A DNA stretch of 48,899 bases, taken from Leptolyngbyaceae cyanobacterium MO_188.B28 (GTDB lineage: Bacteria > Cyanobacteriota > Cyanobacteriia > Phormidesmidales > Phormidesmidaceae). Position numbers and translations under genes: made by a program. Shown one piece after another: positions 8,697 through 17,258 of the stretch (position 1 is its first letter; the number at the start of each line of letters is the position of its first letter). The DNA is taken from contig JASJDH010000005.1 in NCBI GenBank assembly GCA_030065175.1, forward strand, positions 1 through 48,899, given 5' to 3'. Under the pieces are notes generated by a model. The model did not search any database. It saw only the letters and a program-made list of their open reading frames with translations, and had not been told where the DNA came from.

Positions 8697-9458
8697 CTAT
8701 TGCTCTGCAAAGTTCATAGCTGCCTCGATTTCTGCCTCTGATAGGGGTTGAAGATTGAATTTGGGGCAAAAACAATGCTGGGCGGCCTTGGTGAGGGCGT
8801 TTACCACCGCATCGTATAGCTCTAGTTGAGGCAGTTGAGATAGGTGATTGGGGAGGTTGACGGGTTGCAGAACGGTTCCAAAAGCCTTCTGATATAGGCA
8901 TAGGTCAGGGGTCAGGCGAATGGAGCCGTGCTGCAAAATCGCGTTATCTTTCCGAAACTGGGCGCTGCCGATCAGTTTAACGCCATTGGCGGTAACCAAA
9001 TCGGCAGCGGTGGCGCTATCGAAACAATTGGGATTATGGATATACCCTCGACCGGCTGCGCCGTAGAAAAGGTTGACGCCTAGCGATCGCCAGCCCTCCA
9101 TTAGAAACTGACAGAGGGATTGATAAACTTCCGTCCGACTTCCCCCCAAGCCAGACGTGATAATCGCATAGGTCAACTCGCCCTGGTGGAGCACTGCTCT
9201 CCCCCCAGTTGGACGTCTGACGATGTCTACCGGACGCTCCCGCCAGGTCAATTGACGCCAATGCTCCGGCCAACGCCGCTGATGATAGCCCAGGGAAATG
9301 GCTGGCGGCGACCAGGTATAGAAGCGCAAAACAGAGGACTCTCGCCCCTGCCGATGTTGCTCTAATAACCAGCGATCAACGGCCATGTGTACAGCCCCTG
9401 ACGCCTCAAGGGGGGAAATGAGACGCCAGCTGGACCGAATGGGAGTAGGGGGAGACAC
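8697..9458 (-). CDS. Lipoate-protein ligase / octanoyltransferase family protein
   Basis: Member of the biotin/lipoate protein ligase fold, 253 residues, that would attach or make lipoyl groups on dehydrogenase E2 subunits or the glycine cleavage H protein. Visible motifs are RRPTGGRAVLHQGELTY (81-97), Cys145 in NPNCFDS, Lys161 in GVKLIGSAQFR and the following ILQHGSI. Lysine plus a cysteine in this place also fits LipM-type octanoyltransferases, so ligase and transferase cannot be separated from sequence alone. The start is GTG at 9456-9458; an in-frame ATG at residue 25 would cut into the fold. The next gene upstream on this strand ends 28 bp away. Confidence 0.85.
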   Translation of the reverse strand: MSPPTPIRSSWRLISPLEASGAVHMAVDRWLLEQHRQGRESSVLRFYTWSPPAISLGYHQRRWPEHWRQLTWRERPVDIVRRPTGGRAVLHQGELTYAIITSGLGGSRTEVYQSLCQFLMEGWRSLGVNLFYGAAGRGYIHNPNCFDSATAADLVTANGVKLIGSAQFRKDNAILQHGSIRLTPDLCLYQKAFGTVLQPVNLPNHLSQLPQLELYDAVVNALTKAAQHCFCPKFNLQPLSEAEIEAAMNFAEQ

Positions 9459-9486
9459 AATTGAGCGTCAGAAATGGCGTTTTCAA

Positions 9487-9966
9487 TTAAGCGACGCCAT
9501 AGTCCGCCTTCAGCACATCATCTTTTTCATCTGCGATGGTCGCCACAATCGTCATAATTCGTGAAATTTCTGGGGCGCTAATTTCAGTTAACGTGCGACA
9601 GGAAAAAACCACCACTTCATCATTTAAGATAGCGAAGCAGGCTTCAAGGGTTTCGCCGCAGTTCATTTCCAATAAATGACGCATCAATTTAGGTTCATTT
9701 TTTGCGGGCAACTTTAATACCGCCGCCCACACCGTCAGCGTATCGGTTTCCTCGGTACCGGTTAATTGGACAAACACATCAACGCTGCCATACCTAAATT
9801 TCCATAGATATCCGCCATCGGCGCGGCTGACCATCGCACTTTGGTCCTGCTCCAGACTGGAGATGACCGTTTCAATCATTTCGATATAATTGCCTGCGAT
9901 CGCCCTTCCTTCAGTTTCGGCGCTGAGGGGGGAGATTGTCTCAACGTCAAGCTGGTTGATCGTCAT
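9487..9966 (-). CDS. YbjN domain-containing protein
   Basis: Soluble protein of 159 residues with a YbjN-type fold (type III secretion chaperone-like). The visible pattern is an N-terminal helix (YIEMIETVISSLEQ), a strand region GGYLWKFRYGSVDVFVQL, then LTVWAAVLKLPA, and a long helix with LLEMNCGETLEACFAILNDEVVVF. YbjN proteins of cyanobacteria have no settled function; the domain is linked with sensory regulation in enterobacteria. AGGAGA lies 11 bp before the ATG. It may be co-transcribed with the lipoyl-transferase gene 28 bp downstream. Confidence 0.8.
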   Translation of the reverse strand: MTINQLDVETISPLSAETEGRAIAGNYIEMIETVISSLEQDQSAMVSRADGGYLWKFRYGSVDVFVQLTGTEETDTLTVWAAVLKLPAKNEPKLMRHLLEMNCGETLEACFAILNDEVVVFSCRTLTEISAPEISRIMTIVATIADEKDDVLKADYGVA

Positions 9967-10074
9967 AATCAGCGCTATCTCCTAATGACTACACCGTTAC
10001 TACACCAATGCTATCTTTCCTTAAATGGCTCTCATTGGGGGCGAATGGACACTGTCCGCCTTCCTGAGGGCCGA

Positions 10075-10110
10075 TCCTGCTGGATCTGAATCTTCGTCCT
10101 GCTGGATCTG
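10075..10110. repeat. 14-bp direct repeat, 22-bp period
   Basis: TCCTGCTGGATCTG occurs at 10075-10088 and 10097-10110, and a partial third copy (CTGGATTCTG) follows at 10111-10120, in the 198-bp gap after the glycosyltransferase gene. Confidence 0.7.
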
Positions 10111-10164
10111 CTGGATTCTGCAGGGGCGCGCGGGCAACGCCTCCTTACATCGCTACTTTAACCT

Positions 10165-11283
10165 CTAATGCCTGCTTGTCAAAATGTCCCTAAACCATTG
10201 TTCAAACCGCTCTCCTAAAGCTGTCAACGAGTATTCCGCCTCCGCTTGCTGACGACAGGCGCGACGGCTGAGTTGATCAACTTGCGCGATCGCCTCAGTC
10301 AATCCATCCACACTGTCTGGCTCCACTAACCAACCCGTTTTACCAGACTTTACAATCTCTGCGGGGCCGCCCCGACGGTAGGTGATCACCGGGACGCCAC
10401 AGGCCAACGCTTCGATAGCGACATTACCAAAGGCTTCAATCCATCGAGGCGTCATCAGCAACGCTCGGCATTGGCGAACAACGCCTTGTAATTCAGCCGT
10501 AGACAGGAATCCCAGATATTCAATCGGCGCCTCCGGATAGTCTTCACAGATTTTTCGCCAATAGTCTTTATCCTCTAACTTCCCCAAGATTTTCAAAGGG
10601 GTTTGGCTGCGTTGAGCAGCCGAGACAGCATCCTCCAATCCCTTTTCTGGCGAAATTCGCCCAAGCCAGACCAAGCAAGGGCCTGGTTGATCACAATATT
10701 CGTAGAGAGAGAGATCCACAGCACTGCCTAAACATCGACAAGTATCCGCAAAAGGGAAGGTTTCGGCTTGGGTTCGCGTGTAAACTCCAATCGTGTCAGG
10801 AAACTGTAGAGCAACGTTATGGATCACATGATCCATTGCCGTGGATAAAGACCCCATGCTGACAAAATGAGCAATGGGGCGACCAATAAAAGGCGTTAAA
10901 TAGAAGGGCAGCCAATCATAGGCAAAATTAACCAATAAATCATAGTCTTGCTGAGCTTTCCGAGCATAGTCCCACATACCCGCTAGGACGGAATGACCCG
11001 GCAGGGTGATCGGACTAGCCCGGCCCCGGGTATGGGCAGTGGGCTGCAGTTCACCCGGAATAGCAACCAAAGAAGTATTGCTGGCGACAGAGTTTTCGGG
11101 GGCGACAACTTGTATGCTATGTCCTTGCCGCTGGAGCTCTTGGACAAGATTGGTCAGCGTTAGCTCAACCCCGCCCCCTAAACCCGAGCCCAACGGACCA
11201 ACCGGTGTAGAGATAAATAGCAGCTTCAGTTTAGTCTGTTTTGACAAATGTTCAATTGTGGAGGACATCAACGACACAGTCAT
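10165..11283 (-). CDS. Glycosyltransferase family 4
   Basis: Retaining GT-B glycosyltransferase of 372 residues that would transfer a sugar from a nucleotide-sugar donor. The N-terminal domain begins after a 20-residue polar leader with KLLFISTPVGPLGSGLGGGVE, the glycine-rich acceptor-domain loop. The C-terminal donor domain has GRISPEKG (208-215) and the EX7E motif Glu283-Glu291 in EAFGNVAIEALACGVPVI. GPAEIV is also typical. No membrane helix is seen, so it is cytoplasmic or peripherally bound. Acceptor and pathway (glycolipid, polysaccharide) are unknown. It starts 78 bp after the stop of a peptidoglycan-binding membrane protein on the same strand, which may point to an envelope role (inference). 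Confidence 0.9.
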   Translation of the reverse strand: MTVSLMSSTIEHLSKQTKLKLLFISTPVGPLGSGLGGGVELTLTNLVQELQRQGHSIQVVAPENSVASNTSLVAIPGELQPTAHTRGRASPITLPGHSVLAGMWDYARKAQQDYDLLVNFAYDWLPFYLTPFIGRPIAHFVSMGSLSTAMDHVIHNVALQFPDTIGVYTRTQAETFPFADTCRCLGSAVDLSLYEYCDQPGPCLVWLGRISPEKGLEDAVSAAQRSQTPLKILGKLEDKDYWRKICEDYPEAPIEYLGFLSTAELQGVVRQCRALLMTPRWIEAFGNVAIEALACGVPVITYRRGGPAEIVKSGKTGWLVEPDSVDGLTEAIAQVDQLSRRACRQQAEAEYSLTALGERFEQWFRDILTSRH

Positions 11284-11361
11284 GAATGGACCTGGGCGTT
11301 TCTCAACGACCCTGATCCATCCTAATCATGGACTCTACCGGTGTAAATGTCGTTCCCCAAC

Positions 11362-12852
11362 TCACCATTCCGAAGAGTGTTGGACCTCCTCCTGTAGAAA
11401 ATCAGTCGTCAAGTCAGCGCCTTCCTGCAAAGCGCCTGACTTAGCTGAATCCCTCAGGGATAGAATGGTTTCAGCCTCTGGGATACTCCGAATCCGATTG
11501 AGTTGATCCAAAGCCCAAACCGCCGTTTCTCGCACCTCCGGATCTGGGTCTTCGGTAACATGGGTCAGCATCTGACTCACTTGAACCGCCGTATCATAAA
11601 TGCGGGTCAAATCGCGAATGGCATTTTTTCTCACTTCCGGGTTAGGATCTTGCAGCGAAATCGCAAGGGCCCGATTCATCGGCTTCAAAACCCGGATACC
11701 AATTTCAGAGAGCGCAGCTAAGATGAGGCTCCGCTCTTTTGAATCCGCATCAATAATCAGATCAACAAGGGGTTGGACCGCATTAGAATCACCCCGTTGA
11801 CCCAGCTCCCAAATAGCCTTTCGACGTTTCGTCGGATCAGGACTCTGCAGTTCTCCCACCAACTCGTCAATGATATTCACTGGGGATAGCCGAGTCGTGT
11901 TGTTTTCCAAGGCTATAGAGTGGACGGCGGGGGCGATTCCTTGAGCAGCGTCAGCCTGGGAAGACGAGGGTAAGCCATTACGGCGGTCAAGGCGCCTAGC
12001 AGCCCCATGACTGGAAGCGTAAGTCTGACCGTCAGTCTGTCCAGAATCGGCGTCCGGCAGACCAACCGACCGATCACCGTCGTCATAATCCAGCTCTAGA
12101 GATTTATTCGCTGATCGTTTTGCGAAAAATAATCCCGTTCCAACACTGAGTAAAAAAATGCCTAATATAAGGAGCCCTAGCAACCAACCTGAACTATCTT
12201 GAGATAAGGTTTCTTCTTGCTGATCAGGAGCCGGAGAAAGCGATGGTTGAGCAAGCAACGGGGTCTTAGTATTGGAGGTAGAGGCGTTCGGCGAATTAGT
12301 CGACGGGGCCTCTACCGCAGATGACGAAGATGGAGCTTCTTGAGTTGCTGAAGTTGTGGGTGTTCCGGACGTTGAATCGCTCTCTGAATCAGGAACTGCC
12401 GATCCGCTGCTGGGTAGTAATTGGGAAATTTCTATGCGCTGCCAGGTAGCCGGATCAACATAACCAGTTGCCGAAAATCCAATATACCGTTGAAACTGAG
12501 ATACCGCCCGAACCGTTTCAGGCCCGTAATTCCCATCAATGCTTCCTTTGTAGTACCCAAGAGTCTGCAATCGGCGCTGTAGGTTTTTAACCTCTTCGCC
12601 TCGACTACCGGGTCCAAGAACCCCGATATCAGCAGGGGCGGATGGAGATGACGGCTCCAAAGCTTGAGCCGTCAATTCTCCCCCCGATTCCAACAAAGAG
12701 GATCTGTCTGGTAAGTTTGGAGGAAATGATCTAGATAGTTCTAGTTCAGTTTTGGCAGATTGCGAAGATGAAAAACTTGCTCTAGCGCCTTCCGATGACA
12801 GGCCTAAAACAGTCAAACAAGTCATTGCTAGCAGAGTATACCGATGGAACAT
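11362..12852 (-). CDS. Peptidoglycan-binding domain / transmembrane / HEAT repeat protein
   Basis: The chosen ATG gives 496 residues. Order of parts: a signal-like segment (FHRYTLLAMTCLTVLGL, ending ARA); a PG_binding_1 domain at about 80-140 (GSRGEEVKNLQRRLQTLGYY, DGNYGPETVRAVSQFQ); a Ser/Thr/Pro-rich linker to about 220; a membrane helix at about 222-244 (GWLLGLLILGIFLLSVGTG) followed by positive residues; an acidic and polar linker; and HEAT repeats at about 325-470 with PTKRRKAIWELGQRGD, NPEVRKNAIRDLTRI and DPEVRETAVWALDQL. The predicted topology puts the peptidoglycan-binding part outside and the HEAT scaffold in the cytoplasm. Its role is unknown; a wall-to-cytoplasm scaffold is inference. 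A TTG at 12894 could add 14 residues. Confidence 0.85.
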   Translation of the reverse strand: MFHRYTLLAMTCLTVLGLSSEGARASFSSSQSAKTELELSRSFPPNLPDRSSLLESGGELTAQALEPSSPSAPADIGVLGPGSRGEEVKNLQRRLQTLGYYKGSIDGNYGPETVRAVSQFQRYIGFSATGYVDPATWQRIEISQLLPSSGSAVPDSESDSTSGTPTTSATQEAPSSSSAVEAPSTNSPNASTSNTKTPLLAQPSLSPAPDQQEETLSQDSSGWLLGLLILGIFLLSVGTGLFFAKRSANKSLELDYDDGDRSVGLPDADSGQTDGQTYASSHGAARRLDRRNGLPSSSQADAAQGIAPAVHSIALENNTTRLSPVNIIDELVGELQSPDPTKRRKAIWELGQRGDSNAVQPLVDLIIDADSKERSLILAALSEIGIRVLKPMNRALAISLQDPNPEVRKNAIRDLTRIYDTAVQVSQMLTHVTEDPDPEVRETAVWALDQLNRIRSIPEAETILSLRDSAKSGALQEGADLTTDFLQEEVQHSSEW

Positions 12853-13343
12853 CACGCTATTATTTATCTTCCGTCTCCCCTGCACCCAATTCAAATCTGA
12901 TACAGCAGCACCCCGTGAACCCTGCTGGGATCGCTAACAATACCCGAAACATTAAACTTTGTGGGAAATTTGTGGGAAAAACCCAGTCAGGAATCTCCTG
13001 GCGCTTTGAATCCAGGTTGGATGCAAAAACCAAATTTCACAGAGTTTCTTAACCGAGCCAACTGTCTTTTATTAACTTTACCCACTGTAACCTACTGAAA
13101 AGCTACCTGTCCTTATGTAGAAATGTTAATCCCAGCAATTCTCTTTCCGTTGTCGTCAACTTCTCATTACCATCCATTCTAGTCAGTCTTGTAAAAGGGA
13201 AGTATTTGTATCGGCATTCTTGTATAAAATTTTACAAATACCCTGTTTTAGGAAATGTCAAACCTGTAGGGATTTCAATTGGACATTGGAAATGAAAGTC
13301 AGGGTAAGTGAGATGTCGATTAGGCGGATTTTAATTTGCTTAT
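12853..13343. other. Intergenic region (491 bp) with an 11-bp tandem repeat and an inverted repeat
   Basis: Promoter-side DNA of the HEAT protein gene and the 3' side of the EamA gene. TTTGTGGGAAA is repeated exactly twice at 12958-12979. GTATTTGTA (13202-13210) is complementary to TACAAATAC (13233-13241) with a 22-nt loop. No RNA gene or open frame is convincing. Confidence 0.6.
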
Positions 13344-14384
13344 CTAAATCCTTACGCTAGAGTCGGTCTCTGAGTCATTGGCGGCTTTTTTCTGGGGGTC
13401 CTTCGAAACAGAAGGGGGCTTTAGCCAAGAGCTAATCATTTCTCTCTGATTAATTAGATAGATGCTGATCAGGGTTAAACAGACACCAAACCATTGAAGG
13501 GCACTCAGTATTTCCCCCAAAAACAAATTCCCGAATACGATCGCAAAGACAGGGGTGAGGAATGTCAAGGCGCTGAGGCTGGTCAAATTTCCCTTTGATG
13601 CTAAATAGAAGAAAACGCCATAGGCGATCGCACTGCCGAAGAGGGTAGAGTAAGCGATCGCGATCCAACCCGAACCGGTTAAATATTGCCATTGGTCCGT
13701 TTCAGCGTAGGCAGACAGAGCGAACAAAGGACCCCCGCCCAGCACCATATGCCAACCCGTAGCCACAATGGGGTCGACATGACGACAAACAAATCGAATC
13801 ATAATGGTGCCGACAGCCATTGAAAGCGCCGCCATTAACATCAACCATTCCCCCTGACGCCAGAGGACTTGAAACACCTCAGCGCCTATTGCCGCCCCCT
13901 GACCTCCAAAGTTTCCCTGCAGCAAACTGTACACCCACTCATCGGGGAGACCCAGCAAACTAATTCCAAGGATGCCGATTCCCAAGCCAAGCCAACCTAT
14001 ATATCCAACGGATTCGCCAAACAGAAACCGCGCCATAATCGCAACCGCAAGCGGTTGGGAATCGATCATCACTGAGCCCAACCCCGCATTGGTTCGAACC
14101 AAACCTTCCGCCAGAAACCCCTGGAATAAAGCCCCGTCAACCAGAGCAAAGGCAAGAATCCACAGCCAACCTCGCCAGCTAATAGACTGCGATCGGCCCA
14201 TCCACATCGCCGCCGCCAAAACTAAAATCCCAGCAGGCGCTAAGCGCATTCCCGCCATAAACAGAGGAGTGGTGTCGGCAATCACCCCCTTCATTGCGAC
14301 CATAGCAGTCCCCCACAAAAAAAAGGGAGAGATCAGCAGCAGGGAGGCTAAGGGTGATTTTGGCTGAGCTATGTTAGATTCCAT
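13344..14384 (-). CDS. EamA/DMT-family transporter
   Basis: Membrane protein of the drug/metabolite transporter superfamily, 346 residues, with two EamA repeats and about ten helices. The first repeat opens with LLISPFFLWGTAMVAMKGV and contains VRTNAGLGSVMIDSQPL, and the second ends with AYGVFFYLASKGNLTSLSALTFLTPVFAIVFG, the typical exporter signature. A long loop between helices (VYSLLQGN to WRQGEWL) and a polar C-tail (about 25 residues, Lys/Ser/Asp-rich) are extra. Substrate is unknown; family members export amino acids or small metabolites. The start is ATG at 14382-14384. It is divergent from sppA. Confidence 0.9.
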   Translation of the reverse strand: MESNIAQPKSPLASLLLISPFFLWGTAMVAMKGVIADTTPLFMAGMRLAPAGILVLAAAMWMGRSQSISWRGWLWILAFALVDGALFQGFLAEGLVRTNAGLGSVMIDSQPLAVAIMARFLFGESVGYIGWLGLGIGILGISLLGLPDEWVYSLLQGNFGGQGAAIGAEVFQVLWRQGEWLMLMAALSMAVGTIMIRFVCRHVDPIVATGWHMVLGGGPLFALSAYAETDQWQYLTGSGWIAIAYSTLFGSAIAYGVFFYLASKGNLTSLSALTFLTPVFAIVFGNLFLGEILSALQWFGVCLTLISIYLINQREMISSWLKPPSVSKDPQKKAANDSETDSSVRI

Positions 14385-14529
14385 AGAATAATGAGTAGAA
14401 TGCTGAGATTCCGGGAATTGTCTATTCTGGATCCTAAAGTATTGTTAAGGCAATAGATTTATTGATGGTATTTTGACTCATTGTTGGTGCCGCGTTGCCC
14501 CCAGCCATTGTGGAGCAGCAGGTTTGCGC

Positions 14530-14559
14530 TAGTGTGTATTGAATTAGTGTGTATTGAAT
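14530..14559. repeat. 15-bp tandem repeat, two copies
   Basis: TAGTGTGTATTGAAT is repeated exactly, head to tail, about 33 bp before the sppA start. It could alter promoter spacing. Confidence 0.8.
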
Positions 14560-14591
14560 AGACAGTATTTGTCCCCCCTCAAGACTAGGTT

Positions 14592-15449
14592 ATGATTTGG
14601 CCCTTTAAACCTCGATTCCGCAAACAAATTGCTCGCATTGAAATCACCGGAGCCATCGCGGGTTCAACTCGCAAACGGGTTTTAGACGCCCTCAAAGAGG
14701 TAGAGGAAAAAAAATTTCCAGCCCTGTTACTCCGCATCGATAGCCCTGGGGGTACGGTAGGCGATTCCCAGGAAATTTATAATGCGCTAATCAAGCTGCG
14801 CGACAAAGTCAAGATTGTCGCCAGTTTTGGCAACATTTCCGCCTCTGGAGGAGTGTATGTGGGCATGGGCGCCGAGCATATTGTGTCTAATCCTGGCACC
14901 ATTACTGGCAGCATCGGCGTCATCTTGCGAGGCAACAACTTAGAGCGTCTATTGGATAAGATTGGGGTTTCCTTTAAGGTTGTGAAATCTGGTCCCTATA
15001 AAGACATCCTGGCTTTTGATCGAGAACTGACCGATCCTGAAAAAAATATTCTGCAAGAGTTAATTGACGTCAGTTATCAACAGTTTGTCCAAACCGTCGC
15101 CGAAGCCCGGAAATTGACGGTGGAAGCAGTCAAAAGTTTTGCGGATGGAAGAATCTTCACCGGACAACAAGCCCTTGAACTCGGCGTGGTAGACCGGTTA
15201 GGCGGCGAAGAAGATGCCCGGCGTTGGGCGGCGGAATTAGCCGACTTGGATCCCGATAAGGCGCAATGCTATACCTTGGAAGAGCGTAAACCCTTTTGGA
15301 ATAGATTGCTATCGGGTGGAAAGGCTGACCTAAGCTATGCCGCGTTATCCCATTCTCTCCTCTCAGATGCGCAAGTTTCTTCGGTATTCTCTTGGGTCAA
15401 GTTTGAACTGGAGACCGATGGATTACCGCTGTGGCTATATCGTCCCTAA
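14592..15449 (+). CDS. sppA: Signal peptide peptidase SppA
   Basis: Serine protease of the S49 family that degrades cleaved signal peptides; 285 residues, the short single-domain form. The catalytic pair is Ser85 (ISASGGVY) with Lys137 (SGPYKDIL) as the general base. RIDSPGGTVGDSQEIY and the GTITGSIGVI loop are conserved. Only a weak N-terminal hydrophobic stretch is present, so it is probably soluble or peripherally bound on the cytoplasmic side, as in many cyanobacterial short SppA proteins. The ATG is the natural start (MIWPFK). It is followed by aroH after 204 bp. Confidence 0.93.
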   Translation: MIWPFKPRFRKQIARIEITGAIAGSTRKRVLDALKEVEEKKFPALLLRIDSPGGTVGDSQEIYNALIKLRDKVKIVASFGNISASGGVYVGMGAEHIVSNPGTITGSIGVILRGNNLERLLDKIGVSFKVVKSGPYKDILAFDRELTDPEKNILQELIDVSYQQFVQTVAEARKLTVEAVKSFADGRIFTGQQALELGVVDRLGGEEDARRWAAELADLDPDKAQCYTLEERKPFWNRLLSGGKADLSYAALSHSLLSDAQVSSVFSWVKFELETDGLPLWLYRP

Positions 15450-15653
15450 TTAAGAAATTTATCTACAAGGTTGCGGGGGAGGGTAGAAATGCCCCGATGC
15501 GCTTACTCCTAGCATTTTTGTTTGGCCGCTAAGCGGTATTGTTACTGCAAAGCCGTATTAGTCTTAACGCTGCCTGATACGATAGAAGCCTAAATCTAAC
15601 AAAAATATGCTGGGTTTGGAATATAACTTGTATTAAAAACAATCTGGCTAGAC

Positions 15654-16070
15654 ATGGAGAATATTGGTGTAAACTGGCGTGTTCGGGCGATTCGCGGCGC
15701 AACAACTGTCTCAGAAAATACGGTGGAAGCAATTCGAGATGCAGTTAATGAGCTGCTGGATGAGTTGGAGAAACGTAACCAACTTGACCCCAAAGATATT
15801 ATCAGTGCAACTTTCTCGGTTACCCGCGACATAGACGCTATTTTTCCGGCTGCGATAGCCCGACAGCGATCCCATTGGGAAAACGTCCCCCTCTTAGACG
15901 TACAGCAAATGTACGTAGAAGGCAGCCTTTGCAGATGCATTCGCTTCCTGATTCATGCGTACCTACCGGTTCTCCATACCCAGATTAATCACCCTTATTT
16001 ACGGGAAGCAAAAGGGCTGAGACCTGATTGGGAAATGGCCTCACCGGCATTGATCTCCAATCGAGATTAA
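15654..16070 (+). CDS. aroH: Chorismate mutase, AroH type
   Basis: Trimeric pseudo-alpha/beta-barrel chorismate mutase, turning chorismate into prephenate for Phe and Tyr. It is 138 residues. Compared with the Bacillus subtilis enzyme, active-site Arg7, Arg63 and Arg90 correspond to Arg14 (AIRGATTV), Arg70 (PAAIARQR) and Arg97 (CRCIRF). The Glu78 position is Gln85 (VQQMYVEG), listed as a finding. TFSVTRDIDAIFPA and the C-terminal GLRPDW are typical. The start ATG is 15654. There is no obvious regulatory domain. Confidence 0.93.
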   Translation: MENIGVNWRVRAIRGATTVSENTVEAIRDAVNELLDELEKRNQLDPKDIISATFSVTRDIDAIFPAAIARQRSHWENVPLLDVQQMYVEGSLCRCIRFLIHAYLPVLHTQINHPYLREAKGLRPDWEMASPALISNRD

Positions 16071-16188
16071 GTCCTTTTCTTTCGGGACTAGACAATCCTA
16101 ATCCTTAATTCTGTATTTTTTGGTTAATCCTTCTAGTAATACATCTAGAAGATAAGTTAAAGCGGAATACAACCAAAAACTGCTCAAT

Positions 16189-16212
16189 TCCAAATGGAGT
16201 TGTCCAAATGGA
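16189..16212. repeat. 10-bp direct repeat, 14-bp period
   Basis: TCCAAATGGA occurs at 16189-16198 and 16203-16212, in the gap between the convergent genes aroH and crtR. Function unknown. Confidence 0.6.
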
Positions 16213-16283
16213 TATGAGCAGCTTTCGCAATTTAATTTTTCCGATTTAGACTGCGCCGCTCGCCCAACCGTCAGCGTTGCACG

Positions 16284-17258
16284 TCACCTATGAGTTATCA
16301 ATACTTTATCCGTAACTGTGGCCTTAAGATTAGCATCCTGCTGCACTTCAACCTTAGACGGCTTATCATGGTGCAAACGAATTCCTAGAAAAATATCGTA
16401 AACAAATCCGATAAAATCCTTTCGCTTCTGAAGCAACCCCATGACTTGATCACAGTTTTTCTCATCCAGTAAGGGTTTCATCGTCTCATAAGCCGGCTTG
16501 TACTTATACCAGGGAATCGAAGGCCAGAGATGATGCACCAGGTGATAGTTCTGCCCCATAATCAGCAAATTCAAAATGGGGCTTGGGTATACTCTGGCGT
16601 TTTTCCAGCGATCGCGTTCTTCAAAGGGCCGATGCGGCAAATAATCAAAGAAAAGACCTAATGCCCAGCCAACAACTAGAGCCGGAGCAAACCAGTAATC
16701 AAATATAAAATCCATGAAGCCGTAACGACAGGCCACACAAATCACAGCGACAAAGACTAACCGGGATAAAAACCACTCCAGCAACTCAAACTTTCGCCAA
16801 AGCCGCCGCTGAAAAAAATACACCTCGTGATAAAAAAAACGGGCTGCAATCCCCCAAAGAGGTCCGCTAGTTGAGACAAAATGATCCGGGTCATTCTCGG
16901 GATCATTTACATGGGCGTGATGCTGCAAATGGACCCGAGTAAACACTGGAAAAGTAAACCCCAACATCAGTGCGCTGCCATGCCCTAAACAGGCGTTCAT
17001 AATGCGATTTTGGTGAGCTGAGTTGTGGGATGCGTCATGAATAACCGTACCGACTAAATGCAGCGCCAGCGTATTCACCAAAAAGCAACATACACCGGGC
17101 CAACCCCAACAAAAATGACCGAAAACAGTCATAACAGCCAAACCCAATGCACCTAAGAACATTAGTAAATCTGGACTTAGACCGCCCTCCGTTTTGGTAA
17201 GCTCGGGAGGGGGTGATTTCCGCACTCTTGTCAGAGGCTCTATTGCCGCCGACGCCAT
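16284..17258 (-). CDS. crtR: Beta-carotene hydroxylase CrtR
   Basis: Membrane di-iron oxygenase that hydroxylates carotenoid rings (beta-carotene to zeaxanthin) in thylakoid or plasma membrane. It is 324 residues. The His boxes are HDASHNSAH (74-82), HLQHHAH (110-116) and NYHLVHH (237-243), with His209 in DYLPHRPF. The stretches VNTLALHLVGTVIHDASHNS and GPLWGIAARFFYHEV are almost diagnostic against the Synechocystis enzyme. About four membrane segments surround the boxes. The ATG is preceded by AGGAAGGAG at a good distance. It is divergent from pyk. Confidence 0.96.
   Translation of the reverse strand: MASAAIEPLTRVRKSPPPELTKTEGGLSPDLLMFLGALGLAVMTVFGHFCWGWPGVCCFLVNTLALHLVGTVIHDASHNSAHQNRIMNACLGHGSALMLGFTFPVFTRVHLQHHAHVNDPENDPDHFVSTSGPLWGIAARFFYHEVYFFQRRLWRKFELLEWFLSRLVFVAVICVACRYGFMDFIFDYWFAPALVVGWALGLFFDYLPHRPFEERDRWKNARVYPSPILNLLIMGQNYHLVHHLWPSIPWYKYKPAYETMKPLLDEKNCDQVMGLLQKRKDFIGFVYDIFLGIRLHHDKPSKVEVQQDANLKATVTDKVLITHR

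Noticed and set aside
11006-11506. 166-codon plus-strand frame
   Set aside because: It is antisense to the glycosyltransferase and the HEAT protein genes, whose motifs are clear on the minus strand.
14090-14103. GGTTCGAACC, looks like a tRNA T-loop
   Set aside because: It lies inside the EamA gene (Val-Arg-Thr-Asn codons), and no acceptor stem or anticodon arm can be drawn around it.
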